Shown here: one piece after another, positions 32,264 through 44,329 of the stretch | Layout of the letters: each line of letters begins with the position of its first letter | Position numbering within the stretch: position 1 is the first letter of the stretch | Assembly: GCA_035235625.1 (NCBI GenBank) | Contig: CP141146.1 | Span: 20,516,501 to 20,580,500, forward strand | Length of the DNA: 64,000 nt | From: Saururus chinensis | Lineage: Eukaryota; Streptophyta; Magnoliopsida; Piperales; Saururaceae | Direction: 5' to 3' | Made by a program: the position numbers and the translations under genes | Notes under the pieces: generated by a model | Told to the model about the DNA's origin: nothing | What the model saw: the letters and a program-made list of their open reading frames with translations, nothing else | Database searches by the model: none

Positions 32264-32597
32264 TATTGTCGCTGAGACCGAAGGACGAAATGGGACAAGT
32301 GTGGTAGTTTCGTTGTTCAGAACGACGAAATCAGCTTAAGTTGATTTCGTCTTTCAGAACGACGAAACCAGTTCAACTTAAACTGCTTTCATCGTTTAGA
32401 AGGACGAAATTGGCTTAAAACCAATTTCGTCCTTCTAAACAACGAAATCAACTTAAAAATTAAAAAAAAGCCCCGCAGGCGCCAGCTGCTTGGCTGGCGC
32501 CTGCGTGGCAAAAAGGAACACCACTTTGGGAAATATTTCCCAAAGTGGTTTATTTTGGTAAATATTTTATTATTATTATTATTTATATAATTTTCCC
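32264..32597 (-). repeat. Right TIR of MULE 1
   Basis: Inverted partner of 27891-28183. Shares GGTCTCAGCGACAATA as its innermost block and CCACTTTGGGAAATATTT near the outer end. Confidence 0.9.
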
Positions 32598-33059
32598 TTT
32601 ATTAATAGTTATTGGGATAAGTTTTATTAAGGAAACTTTATATAAATAATATTAATAAAATACCAAAATAGATTGGGTTAAAAATATTTACCAAAGTAGT
32701 GTTAGTTTTTGCCACACAAGCGTAAGCCATCCATTGTCACCTATATGACTTTTTTTTTATTATTTAGCTGATTAAGGACGAAATCAAAATATTGGGTGAT
32801 TTCATCATTTGTAAGGATCTGAAATATGAAATCAAATTAAAAGTTAATTTTGTCCTTTAACCTTATTTTGCCAAATATTGATAGTTTGTACTGATTTTGT
32901 CATTTTAAAAATCCATTTAACCCCAAAATAACCCCCTTGTGAAAATAACATATAAAATACCTGGATAGCCACAAATCGAGCAATTAGAAAGTCTATGAAA
33001 CACATAAATTAGATAAAATGTTCTCAAAATGTTTGGTCTACAAAAAAAGTTTACACTTT

Positions 33060-34500
33060 ATAACATTTGAAAAAATATATGACAACTCTAATTAGCTCTA
33101 CATCTCCTACCCCTACGACCTCGACCATGCACATGGCCATGAAGCTGCTCTATTGGGTTCTCTTGGTCTGCGTAAATAATGGATGGCTCACCCAACACAC
33201 CTCTGAAGATAATGGGATCAGATCGCATGAGCTGCCCGCTATCGTCTAGTATATACTATCGGAATAATTGACATCACAATTGGCTACGATGAGCTAGATC
33301 CACATGAGCAGCCGGAGATGATAGATGTGGACTATCATACGAAGCTGAAGCTCGTGAGGAGGAGAGGCAAGTGATGCAGATGAAGATGAAATATCCATGT
33401 ATGAAGTGTGCCTTGGCAATGTTTGAGCTACCTTGTCGGTGGGATAATGTCCATGAACGTCTGTGATAATCGACTTGATAATGTCCATGAACGTCTATGA
33501 TAATCGACTAAAGTTGTGGCAAGCTACAAATGACATCTTCATGGTGCCTGATGATCGATTAACATTATGCCAATAAGACATCACTCGAAGTATAGGTGTT
33601 AACAGTGTTAGTCAAATGTGTATATGTTCATCGCGCTAAACCAAGCTATAAAAAAATAAAAATAAGTCATATAAATAATAAATAAATAAATTATGATATA
33701 AATAATATATACTTACCAAAGCTGCCTTAGGTGCGCCCCTAGGCTAATAGGTCATCTCCTCTGAATCATTGTGTGGTAAAATATATCTTTGTGTAATAGT
33801 CAAATACCACTACATGTACAGGCTACAAACATCACGCGAAGTTGTAGGAATCTTGCCTTTGATAATATTGGCCCTCCTGTTATCCCATCAAGCAATATAT
33901 GCTTCATAAAGTTTAGCCTAGTCAGTAATGTGGCAGCCTTGTCGAGTAATCCAATGGATGAACTCTATTGTACGAGGAGGAATATCCTGCTATAAGTCAA
34001 ATTGGAGCATCACACGATCAGGCATGTGCATCTCCACAATCTCAAAACAAATCAATGGCATTCTCGATAGTCAGATATTTCGTCCCTTTGTACATAGAGG
34101 AGGTAACCCAGCCAACACCTCATTCGAATATGGCTAGAAAATGACCTACATAATTTTTAAGCATAATTAGTTTTTAATAACATTACATAAATTATATGCA
34201 TTACATTACAAGATACATAATGAAATATAATTACCTAATAAGGGTGTTGGTGGTCTAACTCTCCTCTATACAATTGGAGAACTCCTCGTGGATTTTTGGT
34301 TTTCCTCCTCCGAACATTCCATATTAAGGAGTTAAATTTATCACATCAATTCAACACATCCACATAAAACTATGTTAAAAATATAATAGTTTAAAAAAAT
34401 ATATACCTGGCTCCTAATGAAGCACCCTCTACTACTGGCCATATCTCAATAGTTGGTCGGCCGACATATAAATGCTCCCACTACCATAGTTGTGTTATTA
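33060..34500 (-). pseudogene. Multi-exon plant mobile domain pseudogene
   Basis: Minus-strand blocks in order: GRPTIEIWPVVEGASLGA (around 34465-34410), LIWNVRRRKTKNPRGVLQLY then RGELDHQHPY (34330-34240), PYSNEVLAGLPPLC (34135 onward), MPLICFEIVEMHMPDRVMLQ (34060 onward), WITRQGCHIT. These follow the PMD order WaweR...P, nxxW, fR..LD, PY, PLicfe.v..H.pDRVmrQF. Several stops and intron-like gaps are present. The TGA at 33890-33888 sits at the same motif position as in MULE 1. Confidence 0.75.
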
Positions 34501-35419
34501 CTCTTATATTTATAATCAACTGGAAAACAAATATATGGTTAGTGGCATACTACCAAGTTTCTTCATAGTAAAATATATTATAAAATTTGGTGTCTTTTAG
34601 TTCTAATATGCTATATATGCATCTAGATACATACCTAAGAGAGTCAACTTGTAACAAACTACTTTTTAGTTTGTATTAAACGCACAAAAAAATGCAAATC
34701 ATAGCCTCCTCGATCAATTAAAAAAAAGCCCTACTCCATAAATTCTATTTGATAGAAAGGTTTATATACATAATACAAAACACAAAAGTGACCAAGTACT
34801 AAATTGAAGTAATGTCATTGACAAAACCTTCATTAGACCCAAAAGTGAAGCTGAGAAATTGAACTTGATCGAAGCTAAATATTACACACAAATTTATTTT
34901 ATAACTTGGAAGAGGAAAAAAAAGCACAATTACATGGAAAATTTTATTCAAAGATTTGATAGGAGGTACAAACCAAAAAGACAACAAAAAGCCCCACTTA
35001 GTCTAAAGATTAAGGATCTCTAAAATAAAATCCTTCCTTCTTATTTTCACTCTCATGTGATAAATCTATATGCGCCAAATGACGTAGCGGACAAAACATG
35101 CTTGAACATCACGAGAAGAAATTGCCCATTATGATATAATCAACACAATAAGTTTAGTACCTCTAATCTCATACCCAATTTGAATTCCTTTCCAAAATTC
35201 ATCTTTGCTTACAATAATACATAGAAAATACTTTAAACCATATAAAAAACTACAGCAAGTTCCCAATACATTCATAAATTCCATAGTGGATTTAAAAGCT
35301 ACATAGAAGCAACCACATAATCAACAATGTGAACGTTATACAAGGTGAAATAGGAGATTGATGGACTGATCCACATGGCAATCGTCATCACTGGTATTGT
35401 CTAATAAATTTGCGCACAA

Positions 35420-35650
35420 ACCAAACCCTAGAGAGAACATTATAGAAGAGAAGAGCAAAGAAAGTGCATACCTTTTCTTAGATGCGGGGAGGGTGAGATC
35501 GAGCAAACAACTGGGAGAAAGAGTCGGGGCGGGAAGATGATCAAGACGTCAAGAAGCGGGCTGGAATGAAAGGTAGAAAGAGTGGTGGAAGAGACTGGGT
35601 AGAGCGCACAAGGCGGAAGAGACAGTTGGGTTCGGGTTGTGTGTATATAG
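35420..35650 (-). promoter_or_regulatory. Leader exon region of the PMD gene in MULE 2
   Basis: CT-rich on the minus strand, directly inside the right TIR, ending at AAAAG with donor gtatgc near 35472. Position and layout mirror the GC-rich leader at 28210-28430, so transcription likely starts in or beside the TIR. Confidence 0.4.
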
Positions 35651-35929
35651 AGTTGATTTCATCCTTCATAAGGACGGAATCACCTTTCTTTCATAAGGAC
35701 AAAATCACATTGTGTTGATTTTGTCCTTCAGAATTACGAAATTAACCTTAAGTTGATTTCATCCTTCTAAAAGATGAAATCACCTAAAATAAAAGCCACA
35801 CAGGCACCAGCGCCTGGCTGGCGCTTGTGCGGCAAAAACCAACACTACTTTGGTAAATATTTCTAACCTAACACTATTTCGGTAATTATTTTTTATTAAC
35901 ATTATTTAAATCACTTTCCCTTTCGTTAA

Positions 35930-36300
35930 TGAGTTAATTTATATGCCCCACAATATCGATTGAAGCTCGTGGTGAATTTTTCTCAAGGAAAATGATATTC
36001 CTACTCCCAATTGCTACATCATTCCCTACACCACTAATGTGGCACACCCTTTCCTTATTTTGGCCCGGGTTCAAAAAAAGAAAGAAAAGCCCACCCTTTC
36101 GCCTTCCACTATGCCTGCTCACTGCTCTGCTCCCTCCTGCTTTGGAGGTCCCCTCTACCTACCGCTGCTCTAGCTCCCTCCTGCTTTGGAGGTCTTGATT
36201 TCGGGAGAGAAATGATATCAACGAGTTGGGCTTGGACTCAAGAAATTCAAGTGTGACAAGGCTCAAACATGGAGAGACATCATACTCGTTAGATGCATAC
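35930..36300. other. Short spacer without gene
   Basis: Contains a 22 bp direct repeat (GCTCCCTCCTGCTTTGGAGG core) at about 36129 and 36174. Nothing else recognised. Confidence 0.5.
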
Positions 36301-37739
36301 TATCACGACCCGGGTTTTCATAACCCTTTTTGATAAAGGGTGTGCAATAAATCACAAGAAATTTTTTTCTTTAATAAATACAAAACAAATCCTCCGATTA
36401 AATTGAACTACTTAATAAATTGCAGAAGTAAGAAACTAGATCCAACTTGTGCAAGGTCGTCCTTAATCCCCCATCGACATCCTAGTCTTCACATAAAGAT
36501 CTTGCAACCAAAGACCAACAATAACAAAACATCTCCTCCCTTTGGAGGAAAGTTTCCAAAAGAACAAAAGTTAATTAACATTTTTCGGATCGGGCCAATA
36601 TCACTAAGATGTTAGTTGTCTATGTACTCATCTGACAATATCTCCAATGTTACTTCCAATAAGATCGGATCCAGACGTAGTTCTACCTAGAAACTATAGT
36701 ATCTCAAGAAGTATAACATCAAACATGCAATAGTTAAGTATTTTAAATTGGCAAACATTTTATACAACTCCTTTAGTTTTTCCGCTTGTTCTAATTTTAC
36801 AATCAATATCAAATAATTTTATTAATTATCTCTCGAACCTTTGTTTGATAATTAATACCCTCGTTCAATCCCAAAGATGGACAAACACACCAAATGTCAA
36901 CCTAAGTAACAAATGATACAACCACCATAGAACACCCACATAGGGTATCATCCATAATTTGGACCTGGAATCCACCAAGAAGTACCATAACCCAACCTAG
37001 CCCTTAAAGACCTAATGAGAGTGGAAGCGCATGACCCACAACTACACCTAAACAGAAGTGGTGGGAGAACCCAACCAAGCAAGATATCAACTAATCCAAA
37101 TGTGTGTACACTAAATGTGTCACGCCCGAAGTTTTTCCACACATTTAATTTAAAATCTTACAAATATTTTATTTCAAAATATGGACGTAAATCAAATAAA
37201 CCAACAAAATTCAAAATGTGTGAAAATGGTTTTTGTAAACATACGACAAAAATAACATTCTCAGGCGTGACCTAATACAAAAGCATACGAATAAAATCTA
37301 CCATGGCCATGGGTTTCGAAAATAAAAACCTCCCAGGCATCTCTGAGTACAAGTTCTTTCACAGTCTTAAAATCATTCATAGGTACATACACAAGTCCAG
37401 TACATAATAAATTTCTCTCACCTTAATTAATACATGAAATCGTGACACCAAAATCCACGGAGCCTTGCTACGATTTCACTGCACTCCAGGTCAATGAAGA
37501 ATTGTCCAACACGGGGAAAAATCCAGTCTCAATAACTGACGATCGACCTGCAAAAGCCTCCAGACAAAGGGGCTAAAAAGATGGGGTGAGTATTTTCATA
37601 CTCAGTAGGAAAATACCCAATAGGGGAAAAAATATAAATCAATGAACTCCGTAAGTTCATATATAGATGTTTTCATGCAATCACACATGAAGCAAATAGA
37701 ATAAGAAGTATAAATAGGGTCACACATACAAATCATTGT

Positions 37740-38130
37740 ACAAATCGAACTTACACTTACTCATATATCATGCTCTTACACTTACACTCTGAATCAGTCT
37801 TATCAACTTACTCATACAAACATACGCTTACACTTACAACATACACATACTCGTACGACCTTATTCGTACGAACTCACTTGTACGACCTTACTCGTACAA
37901 TCTTACTCTTACACATAAATGTACTCTTACATCTCCCATAGAAGCTTACACTTACACTTACACTTACACTTATGCTTACACTTACACTTACGCTTACCGT
38001 CTAAATCAAAGTCTCACAAACTTACTCGTACAACTTACTCAGACTCATAAATTTACTCTTACTGTCTTCCAAAGAAGCTCACACTTACTCTAAATCTTAC
38101 ACGTACAACTTACTCAGAATCTGAAACATA
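37740..38130. repeat. CTTACA/CTCGTAC simple-sequence region
   Basis: Degenerate hexamer tract: pure (ACTTAC)n around 37946-38000, with CTTACTCGTAC(G/A)A variants on both sides. Any open frame here (YTYTYTYAYTYT) is an artefact of the repeat. Confidence 0.8.
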
Positions 38131-38369
38131 TAACTTACTCTTACTATCGTACACATACCATCAACAACTGAAGCTCATTACAATTAATAAGCTCCAATGT
38201 CGGAAAGGAATGGAATGCCACTGGGGCGTCACCTTAACCTTCGGGGAGCAACTAGACACCATGGACTTTTCCGAAGGCAAGGCACACCTATGCTCATGGG
38301 GCACAGGATCAAACAGGTAAGAGCAGATTCATGATACTACTTACCTGAGAGCGCAAATGCCCACTCTTT

Positions 38370-38540
38370 GGGGCCATACATTGCCAACAAGGGCCATATA
38401 GTGCCAACTAAGGGCAAAAAACATACAGTGCCACTATTGGGGAGGAATCTTACAGTGCCACTCTTGGGAAGAACATAAAGTGCCATCTATAGGCAGAAAA
38501 CATACAGAGCCCACGAAGGGCAAAAACTTACAGCGCTCTC
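38370..38540. repeat. Degenerate tandem repeat, roughly 35-40 bp unit
   Basis: Four to five imperfect units around the core (ACATACAGTGCCA and GGGCAAAA) inside the 37118-39669 element. Confidence 0.55.
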
Positions 38541-41500
38541 AACAGAGCATCAAACGTCTGGGCCGAAATACAGCACCAAGACTAAATCCAGCACGAAGAC
38601 TAAATCCAGCAGGATAACACCATGGCTAGACGAAGAAAGACGCTCAGTCAATTACTTATCGACTGGCACAAAACGGAACTTAATTTGTCGAAACCCTCAG
38701 TCTCAAGCTCACAACGTTATCAATTAGGGTTAATTACCATTCAAGTTTATATTAGACAACTTATGCATGTACAATTATGCTCAAAATGACTACTATCTTA
38801 CATTCTTCAGCCAACAAGGCTAGAAATACGCCCATCCCGAAGTTCCAATCCACAAAAGTAGAATTTTTTTACTTAACTCATCCCCCACCTTACACTTACA
38901 ATTTTACGAATCTCAACATAGCCTTACTTATCAAACTTAAATTCCATACTCATACTCTTACCATCAAATACTTACGGTTTTACATCTTACCCCATCCACC
39001 TCAAAACCGAATCGTCTTACTCGAACTCTTCAAATCAAACTCTTTAAACCCAAATCAAGTCATCAAACCCTTACTCATTGTTCTTCTGTTACAATTCATA
39101 TTACGTATATTATGCGGTACAATTATGTAGTCCACTTTCACTAATTCACAATCCCCCAAAGACGTTAAGAACCCTGAATCTTCCAAATCATTACATCGCT
39201 TAGGTCTTCTGCTCACTGCTCCAATGTACCACCCAACTCAATCCAAGCCAATTCTTCAATCTCATCAAATCCAACCTTCGACAGTCCATCTTACATCTTT
39301 CCTCGCCCGTCATACCATCACAATTTCCATGTCGTAGCCTACGAAGCACCCTTTCTACAAACTTACAAACAAACGCACGTACTCGTGCTCATTGATCACA
39401 TACCACCAGCCCACAACAAAGATCACACGCTTTGGTCACATACACACAATTCATAAGGTTTTTGTTTTCGAAACCCATGGCCATGGTAGATTTTATTCGT
39501 ATGCTTTTGTATTAGGTCACGCCTGAGAATGTTATTTTTGTCGTATGTTTACGAAAACCGTTTTCACACATTTTGAATTTTGTTGGTTTATTTGATTTAC
39601 GTCCATATTTCGAAATAAAATATTTGTAAGATTTTAAATTAAATGTGTGGAAAAACGTCGGGCGTGACAAAATGACCCTGAATAGATTAGTTGTGAGCAA
39701 AGGCTCACGCAGAACTCCCTCCAACAAGGAGGTGCAATGGCACAGTCAAATCAATAGCTCCTCAATAGAGCTAAGACTCATAAAAACCATCATAAACCCT
39801 ATCAATCTCTTTTAGAATATGGTCAAGACTCAAAACGACCATCAGTTCATTAACTAAGGCAAATTGTCAAGTTGAGGCCTTGTTCCCTCTATGAACTAGT
39901 CCTAGAACCCTCTGAGGGTATTTTAGTCTATATCTTGATTAGGTATTCTCGCCCAATCCAAAATCATCTAACCCCATAGTTTAATCTTTCAATAATCTAA
40001 AGCTAGTGATAAATTACTATCATAAAATCAATTGCAAATATTAAAACAAATGAAAGCATATATATAATACTAGCCCACACATGTCCCAACAGATAGCACT
40101 ATTAAGGCTCAACTCAATTATGGCATTAGAAAGATTCGTGCTCTCGTGCCCTAACTCTCTTCAGGCTAGGAGCATCTATTTTTATGAAAATGAGTTATAA
40201 GCCCCTAAGGGTATTAGGGTAACTTACCCCAAGGGAGACGGTTCTCTCCATTCTTGGTAAGTCTTTGACCTCTCAAGATGTTTCACTTTCAAATTGATTC
40301 ATTGGTTCCATTTGCACAAATGCGGATAGGTCCGCTCTAGGGGTATTTCCATTATTTTGTTTAGGGCTTCCTTGAACTCTAATGGGTCAAAAACTGATAT
40401 AAGGAGTACTCCTTGATGCCATGGACCAATGGTAATTTTCTAGACATGTTATGGGGTTATAAACCCCTTGAATTGACCATGGTTCGCTCTATAGTTCACC
40501 CTTAACTTAGGGGTATAAATGGTTAATTACCCACTTACTGGGATTTTTCCCCACCATGTGTCTTGGTATGATTTAGGGTACACACTCACCTCTCACTGAG
40601 ATTTTTCTCAATTTTTAACTCTACTCATAAGCCCTTGAACCAGAGGCCCTAAGTTGGCTAATTGAACTGCGACTTAACTATAAGGGTAAAATGGTCATTT
40701 TATAGCCTATGAGATTTTTTTTCCAAGCTGAAACTTGGTCAAAACACTTGTGAAAGATTTTGGGTTTAATAGTAATTTTCACAAAACTTCCCAGAAGGTA
40801 AAAATCCCTAAACAGGACCCGGTTCAGAAATTTCCTTTTTTTTCAAATCGGCCTAGACCCGTGCCACAATCAACCCAACCAGGTTTTGGCCTAATGGGTC
40901 GGGTAAATAGACCATGATCTGACTTGATAACCCACTTAGCGGGTAGTCTTTCTAGCAAATGGCCAAAGGTCTACTACTGACGGCGCCACCCCTAGCTATC
41001 GTGGCTGGATGAGGGACAGGCCTGGCTGGATCACCACCGAGCTACGATTCAGATGGCTCGACCCAGCCACCTCCCAGTGGTTGGCCAGGGGCCAAAACAC
41101 CTTTTTCAAATTTTTTATACTACTTGTCGAAGGCCTGGTGGCCTTCAGTGACACCACCCATTGCTGCCACATAAGGGCGAGGGTTTGGCCCTTCCGAATT
41201 GCCTTCTAGTGGCAATTTCGATGGGGCTGGTCCCATCGTCATCTGATGACTGGCTGCCTCCTTCGAAGGCCAAACAGTCAGTCGTTTGTTTGTTTTTTTG
41301 TTATGACTTCCTAGTGCGGTGGTTGGCTGCCTTAGCCTGGCAAGGGCTTGGGCTCGACCGGATTGCCATAGTCCAACGATTCTTGGAGCCCTAGCCAAGC
41401 TAATGGCCTTTCGCTGGTCTTGCAGTGTCAAGAGCCAAAGACGGAGCCAAAAATGGGTCTAGTTTAATTTTTTCGTAACTAGTGCCACACAAACGAGGAG

Positions 41501-41848
41501 GCCATGCCTTTCGGCCATGGCAGATGTGACAAGGGTCTGAACATGGTTAGGCTGCTGGTAGACCCAGCACGTAAGCGAATGGTAGGAGCTTGGCTGCCTG
41601 GCCTTCCACCGCCAGATCCAATTTTCATATAATATAATAAATTAATATTTTAACTGTACAATTTTTGTATGGGTTATCCAACAAACCTCGCTAAAACACT
41701 GGTCTTCGCACATGCTCCTCTCTTCCTCTGTCATTGGCTGGACTCTACGGAAAGCTCCTCTGGCGGCTCCTCCTTCACCCCTGCCAAAAAGCTCCCCTCT
41801 TAGAAGCCCTATATCGCCTTTTTATAATCATAAGGATTAGGGTTCTTA

Positions 41849-42215
41849 ATGGGAAAATTTTATAAATAATATTAAAAAAATAATTACAAAAAGTGCATAG
41901 AGATGAAAATATTTGCATAAATGGTGTTGATTTTTGCCACACAGGCGCCAACGCTTTTTTAAATTTGGTGATTTTGTCCATTGTCCTTTGAAAGGAAGAA
42001 ATCAAATTAAGTTGGATTAAGTCTTTGCAAATGATGAAATCAAACAAAAGTCCTTCACCTTAAGTTGATTTCATCCTTCGCAAGGACAAAATCAATGCCC
42101 TTAGTAGTTCAAGTTGATTTCGTCCTTTAGCCTTAAATTATTTTTAAATGTGATTTTGTCCTTCGAAAGGATGAAATAAACTATCGTCCTTTAGAAGGAC
42201 AAATCCAGTGCTCCT
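41849..42215 (+). mobile_element. Third Mutator-like end (TIR fragment)
   Basis: Starts GGGAAAATTTTATAAATAAT and continues with TTTTTGCCACACAGGCGCCA and alternating TGATTTTGTCCTTCGAAAGG-type inverted words, as in the TIRs at 27891 and 35920. The opposite end was not found, so the element is truncated. The following 42216-42840 may be its leader and flank; no gene is seen there. Confidence 0.65.
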
Positions 42216-42840
42216 ATACCTGACCCATCTCTCTCCCTCTCTCTATCTCCTCTGTCTGTAAAAATTGGCCCATGATCTTCCACACGGGCCAGCCTCTACT
42301 CTAGCAATCCCACACTCATGCTAGTTGTCTGCATTGCCATTTCTATGGTTTCGAACACTTAGGGTACCTTCAATCATCTCAAATCTCTAGATTTGCTACA
42401 GGGTAATTTTCATTCCCACTCAAACTGTTCTTACGATTTACTTGATTATGATAACTATTTTTTATAGGGAGTATTAAAGCTCTATTGTCGGTTTATTGTT
42501 CTTCAAGCTTCTTCATCCCATGTATTATGGATTTTTTCTCGCCTTTCTAAGAAAATGGTTTCTTATGTTTATATGTTGCTTTTTGCTTATGCTCGATTTA
42601 TTTAGTTCTGGATATGGGTGTGCTTGTTGATATATATGACTTTTCAGCCTTCCATGGCTTGGAATTTTTACATGTAAAATGGAAATGTGGGGGGATGATT
42701 TGGATGCGATGACTTGAAATTTTTTCACATAATGGACATTAACTCATTTTCAGTGAAATGAGTTCATTATGTTATATCAGTTGCCAGTTTTCCAAAAGTT
42801 TGAAAATTCGATCACTTGCTTAGATGCGATGGACATGTTA

Positions 42841-43319
42841 AAACCCTTGTGGTTGAGTCACTCTATGGGCCCTATTAATTAGGGCAATGGAAATTAGTTT
42901 TTAGGGGCCCAATTGGGCTGCCTAAGAGAGGTTTAGTTTGCCTAAACCTCTTGGGGAATTAGGGTTCCTAATCCCATCATTACAAAAACCTAATTAGGAC
43001 TTTTTAAAGGGGGAGAAAGCTTTTGGCCTTGAGAAAGAGAGGAGCCACTAGAGAAAAGAGATTTTTCCAATGACCGAAACAAGAGTTGTGGCTGGTGACA
43101 AAGGCAGGAAAGAATGAGTGCAAAGATTGGTGTTCTAGTGAGATATGAAGCCTAGCCTCAATTAAAGATGTAACATTTGCATGCTTAGGTGCTTAAAATG
43201 GATTTCGTTTATTTGTTCTTTTAATTGAATGTCGCTTGGCATTGAAGTATTCGTGCACTATGCCCTGCCTCAATACTTAAGTTCTGCATCAACTTATGCT
43301 CTACAGTCAGCTTAATTTC
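42841..43319 (+). mobile_element. Long-LTR family copy E/C, 5' part
   Basis: Matches 45640-45900 of copy B (AGTCACT(A/C)TA.GGGCCC.ATTAATTAG, then TTAGG.GCC.AATT.GG and a CCTAATCCCAT.A block). Its true start is not clear. The copia element at 43320 interrupts it, and the sequence resumes at 55127. Confidence 0.6.
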
Positions 43320-44300
43320 TATTAAAGTTTTTCAAAATTTTATCAAGGCTATTGATCAACATGGAAAGCGATTGATCGAACCACGAAAAATTTTTAATAG
43401 TAAGATTATTGATTGATCAAACCAATCGATTTGGACAAAGAAATCAATTTACAATGAGTTGATTGATCAATCAATTAAGAAAACTATCAATCAATCTGTA
43501 TAAAATTCTGAATGATGGGTTTTATAGTCAAATCAAACGATCAATCGATCTTCAAAGCAATCGATCAGTATGATAGTTTTTTAAATGATTTTAGTTTTCT
43601 TTCCGGTTTGGAACGAAGGGATGCGTCTCTTTGAAAGGGGATTTGTCCCAAAGTAATATATAGAATTTTCACTCAGAAAATTGAGAGCTTTGGTTTTATC
43701 ACTTGGATTTCATAAAAAAATGTCTTGAATTCCCTTTCCTACAGAAGAGAAAACAAGGTATTGACCTATTGTTCCAAAAAGGTGAAAGTATGTTTGTTTT
43801 CAAAAGTGTAATTTGTAGACAAATATGGAAGGTTTCATTGTATCTTGAAGACAGATTTGTGGAGTTCCCAATTACACACCAAAATCAAGGATTTGGTGGG
43901 GGCCAGGGATGAAGCTAGGGAAGAAGTTTAACGGGGCCCATAGGCTATGCAAATAGATTAGGGGGGCATATAGTCCCACCCCAATGAAAAAACTAATGCA
44001 TCGTATGGTCCCACCTATAAAAGAAATAGTGAATTTCTATTGGCTAGGGGGGCTATGGCCCCTCCTAGCCCCCCTGTCTCTGTCCCTGGTGGGGGCAAAT
44101 ACTATTTTTAGTATAGTGATTTACACCTTGAAGCACAATTTGTTGTAGTGCATCTCCTATGACAAATTTTAGGTTTTGAAGTGGTCATTTCAACAAGTTG
44201 TTCATCATCCATTTCGACCACTGTACAAGGTTCATTAATTTGAAAGATTGAAGCTTTCTACCATAGATCAAGTCACAAGGTCAAATGAATACCACCAACA
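43320..44300 (+). repeat. Copia 5' LTR (contains a MITE)
   Basis: 981 bp including the 185 bp MITE and its 8 bp duplication, so about 788 bp without them, matching the 785 bp 3' LTR. Starts TATTAAAG, ends CCAACA. Confidence 0.88.
43904..44088. mobile_element. hAT-type MITE, 185 bp
   Basis: Ends CAGGGAtgaag / ...gTCCCTG with exact 8 bp duplication GTGGGGGC (43896-43903 and 44089-44096). The partner LTR has the single GTGGGGGC without the insert, which proves the boundaries. Confidence 0.92.
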
Positions 44301-44329
44301 ATCTAAAAATAGTATTGTGACTTAAAGAA

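Larger units (their letters stand above)
27891..32597 (+). mobile_element. Mutator-like element (MULE) with MURA and plant mobile domain
   Basis: 4,707 bp. Long terminal inverted repeats (left 27891-28183, right 32264-32597) start GGGAAAATTATATAAATAAT. Exact 9 bp target duplication TTTATTAAT (27882-27890 and 32598-32606), the Mutator hallmark. Inside are a GC-rich leader, a split MURA-type transposase with two in-frame stops, and a PMD segment followed by a proline/glutamate-rich tail. The element is probably dead as a source of transposase but structurally intact. Confidence 0.92.
32631..35920 (-). mobile_element. Second Mutator-like element carrying a PMD gene
   Basis: 3.3 kb. The ends are related to MULE 1 (left GGAAACTTTATATAAATAAT, right CACTTTCCC with AATAATGTTAATAAAAA on the minus strand), each followed by a ...ATTTACC(A/G)AA(G/A)TAGTGTTRG block and GCCACACAAGCG hairpins. 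Flanks TTTTATTAA and TTTCGTTAA agree at 7 of 9 positions, a decayed 9 bp duplication. The gene inside is on the minus strand; no transposase was found. Confidence 0.75.
37118..39669. mobile_element. Element with 200 bp facing terminal repeats, 5 bp duplication
   Basis: 2,552 bp. The ends are TGTCACGCCCGA and its inverse, with exact AAATG duplication (37113-37117 and 39670-39674). Terminal repeats of about 205 bp (37118-37325 and 39463-39669) are nearly identical, so this is young. TG...CA ends with a 5 bp duplication point to an LTR element, but the repeats are inverted. The interior holds GGGGTGAGTATTTTCATACT-type LTR-like sequence (37584) and simple repeats. No protein domain was recognised. 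Confidence 0.75.
36301..41848 (-). mobile_element. Long-LTR family copy A (fragment, interrupted)
   Basis: Minus-strand copy of the LTR seen complete at 45370-49003. Its outer end at 36301 reads TATCACGACCCGGG, equivalent to CCGGGTCATGACA at 49003. Shared blocks include the GATCGGATCCAGACGTAG region (36663-36680) and the GGGTATTAGGG and TTACCC-rich part (40190-40700). It lacks roughly the first 385 bases of the LTR. The insertion at 37118-39669 interrupts it. No gag-pol was found. Confidence 0.65.

Noticed and set aside
37770-38093. 107-codon frame rich in YTYT
   Set aside because: Translation of the CTTACA simple repeat, with no protein character.
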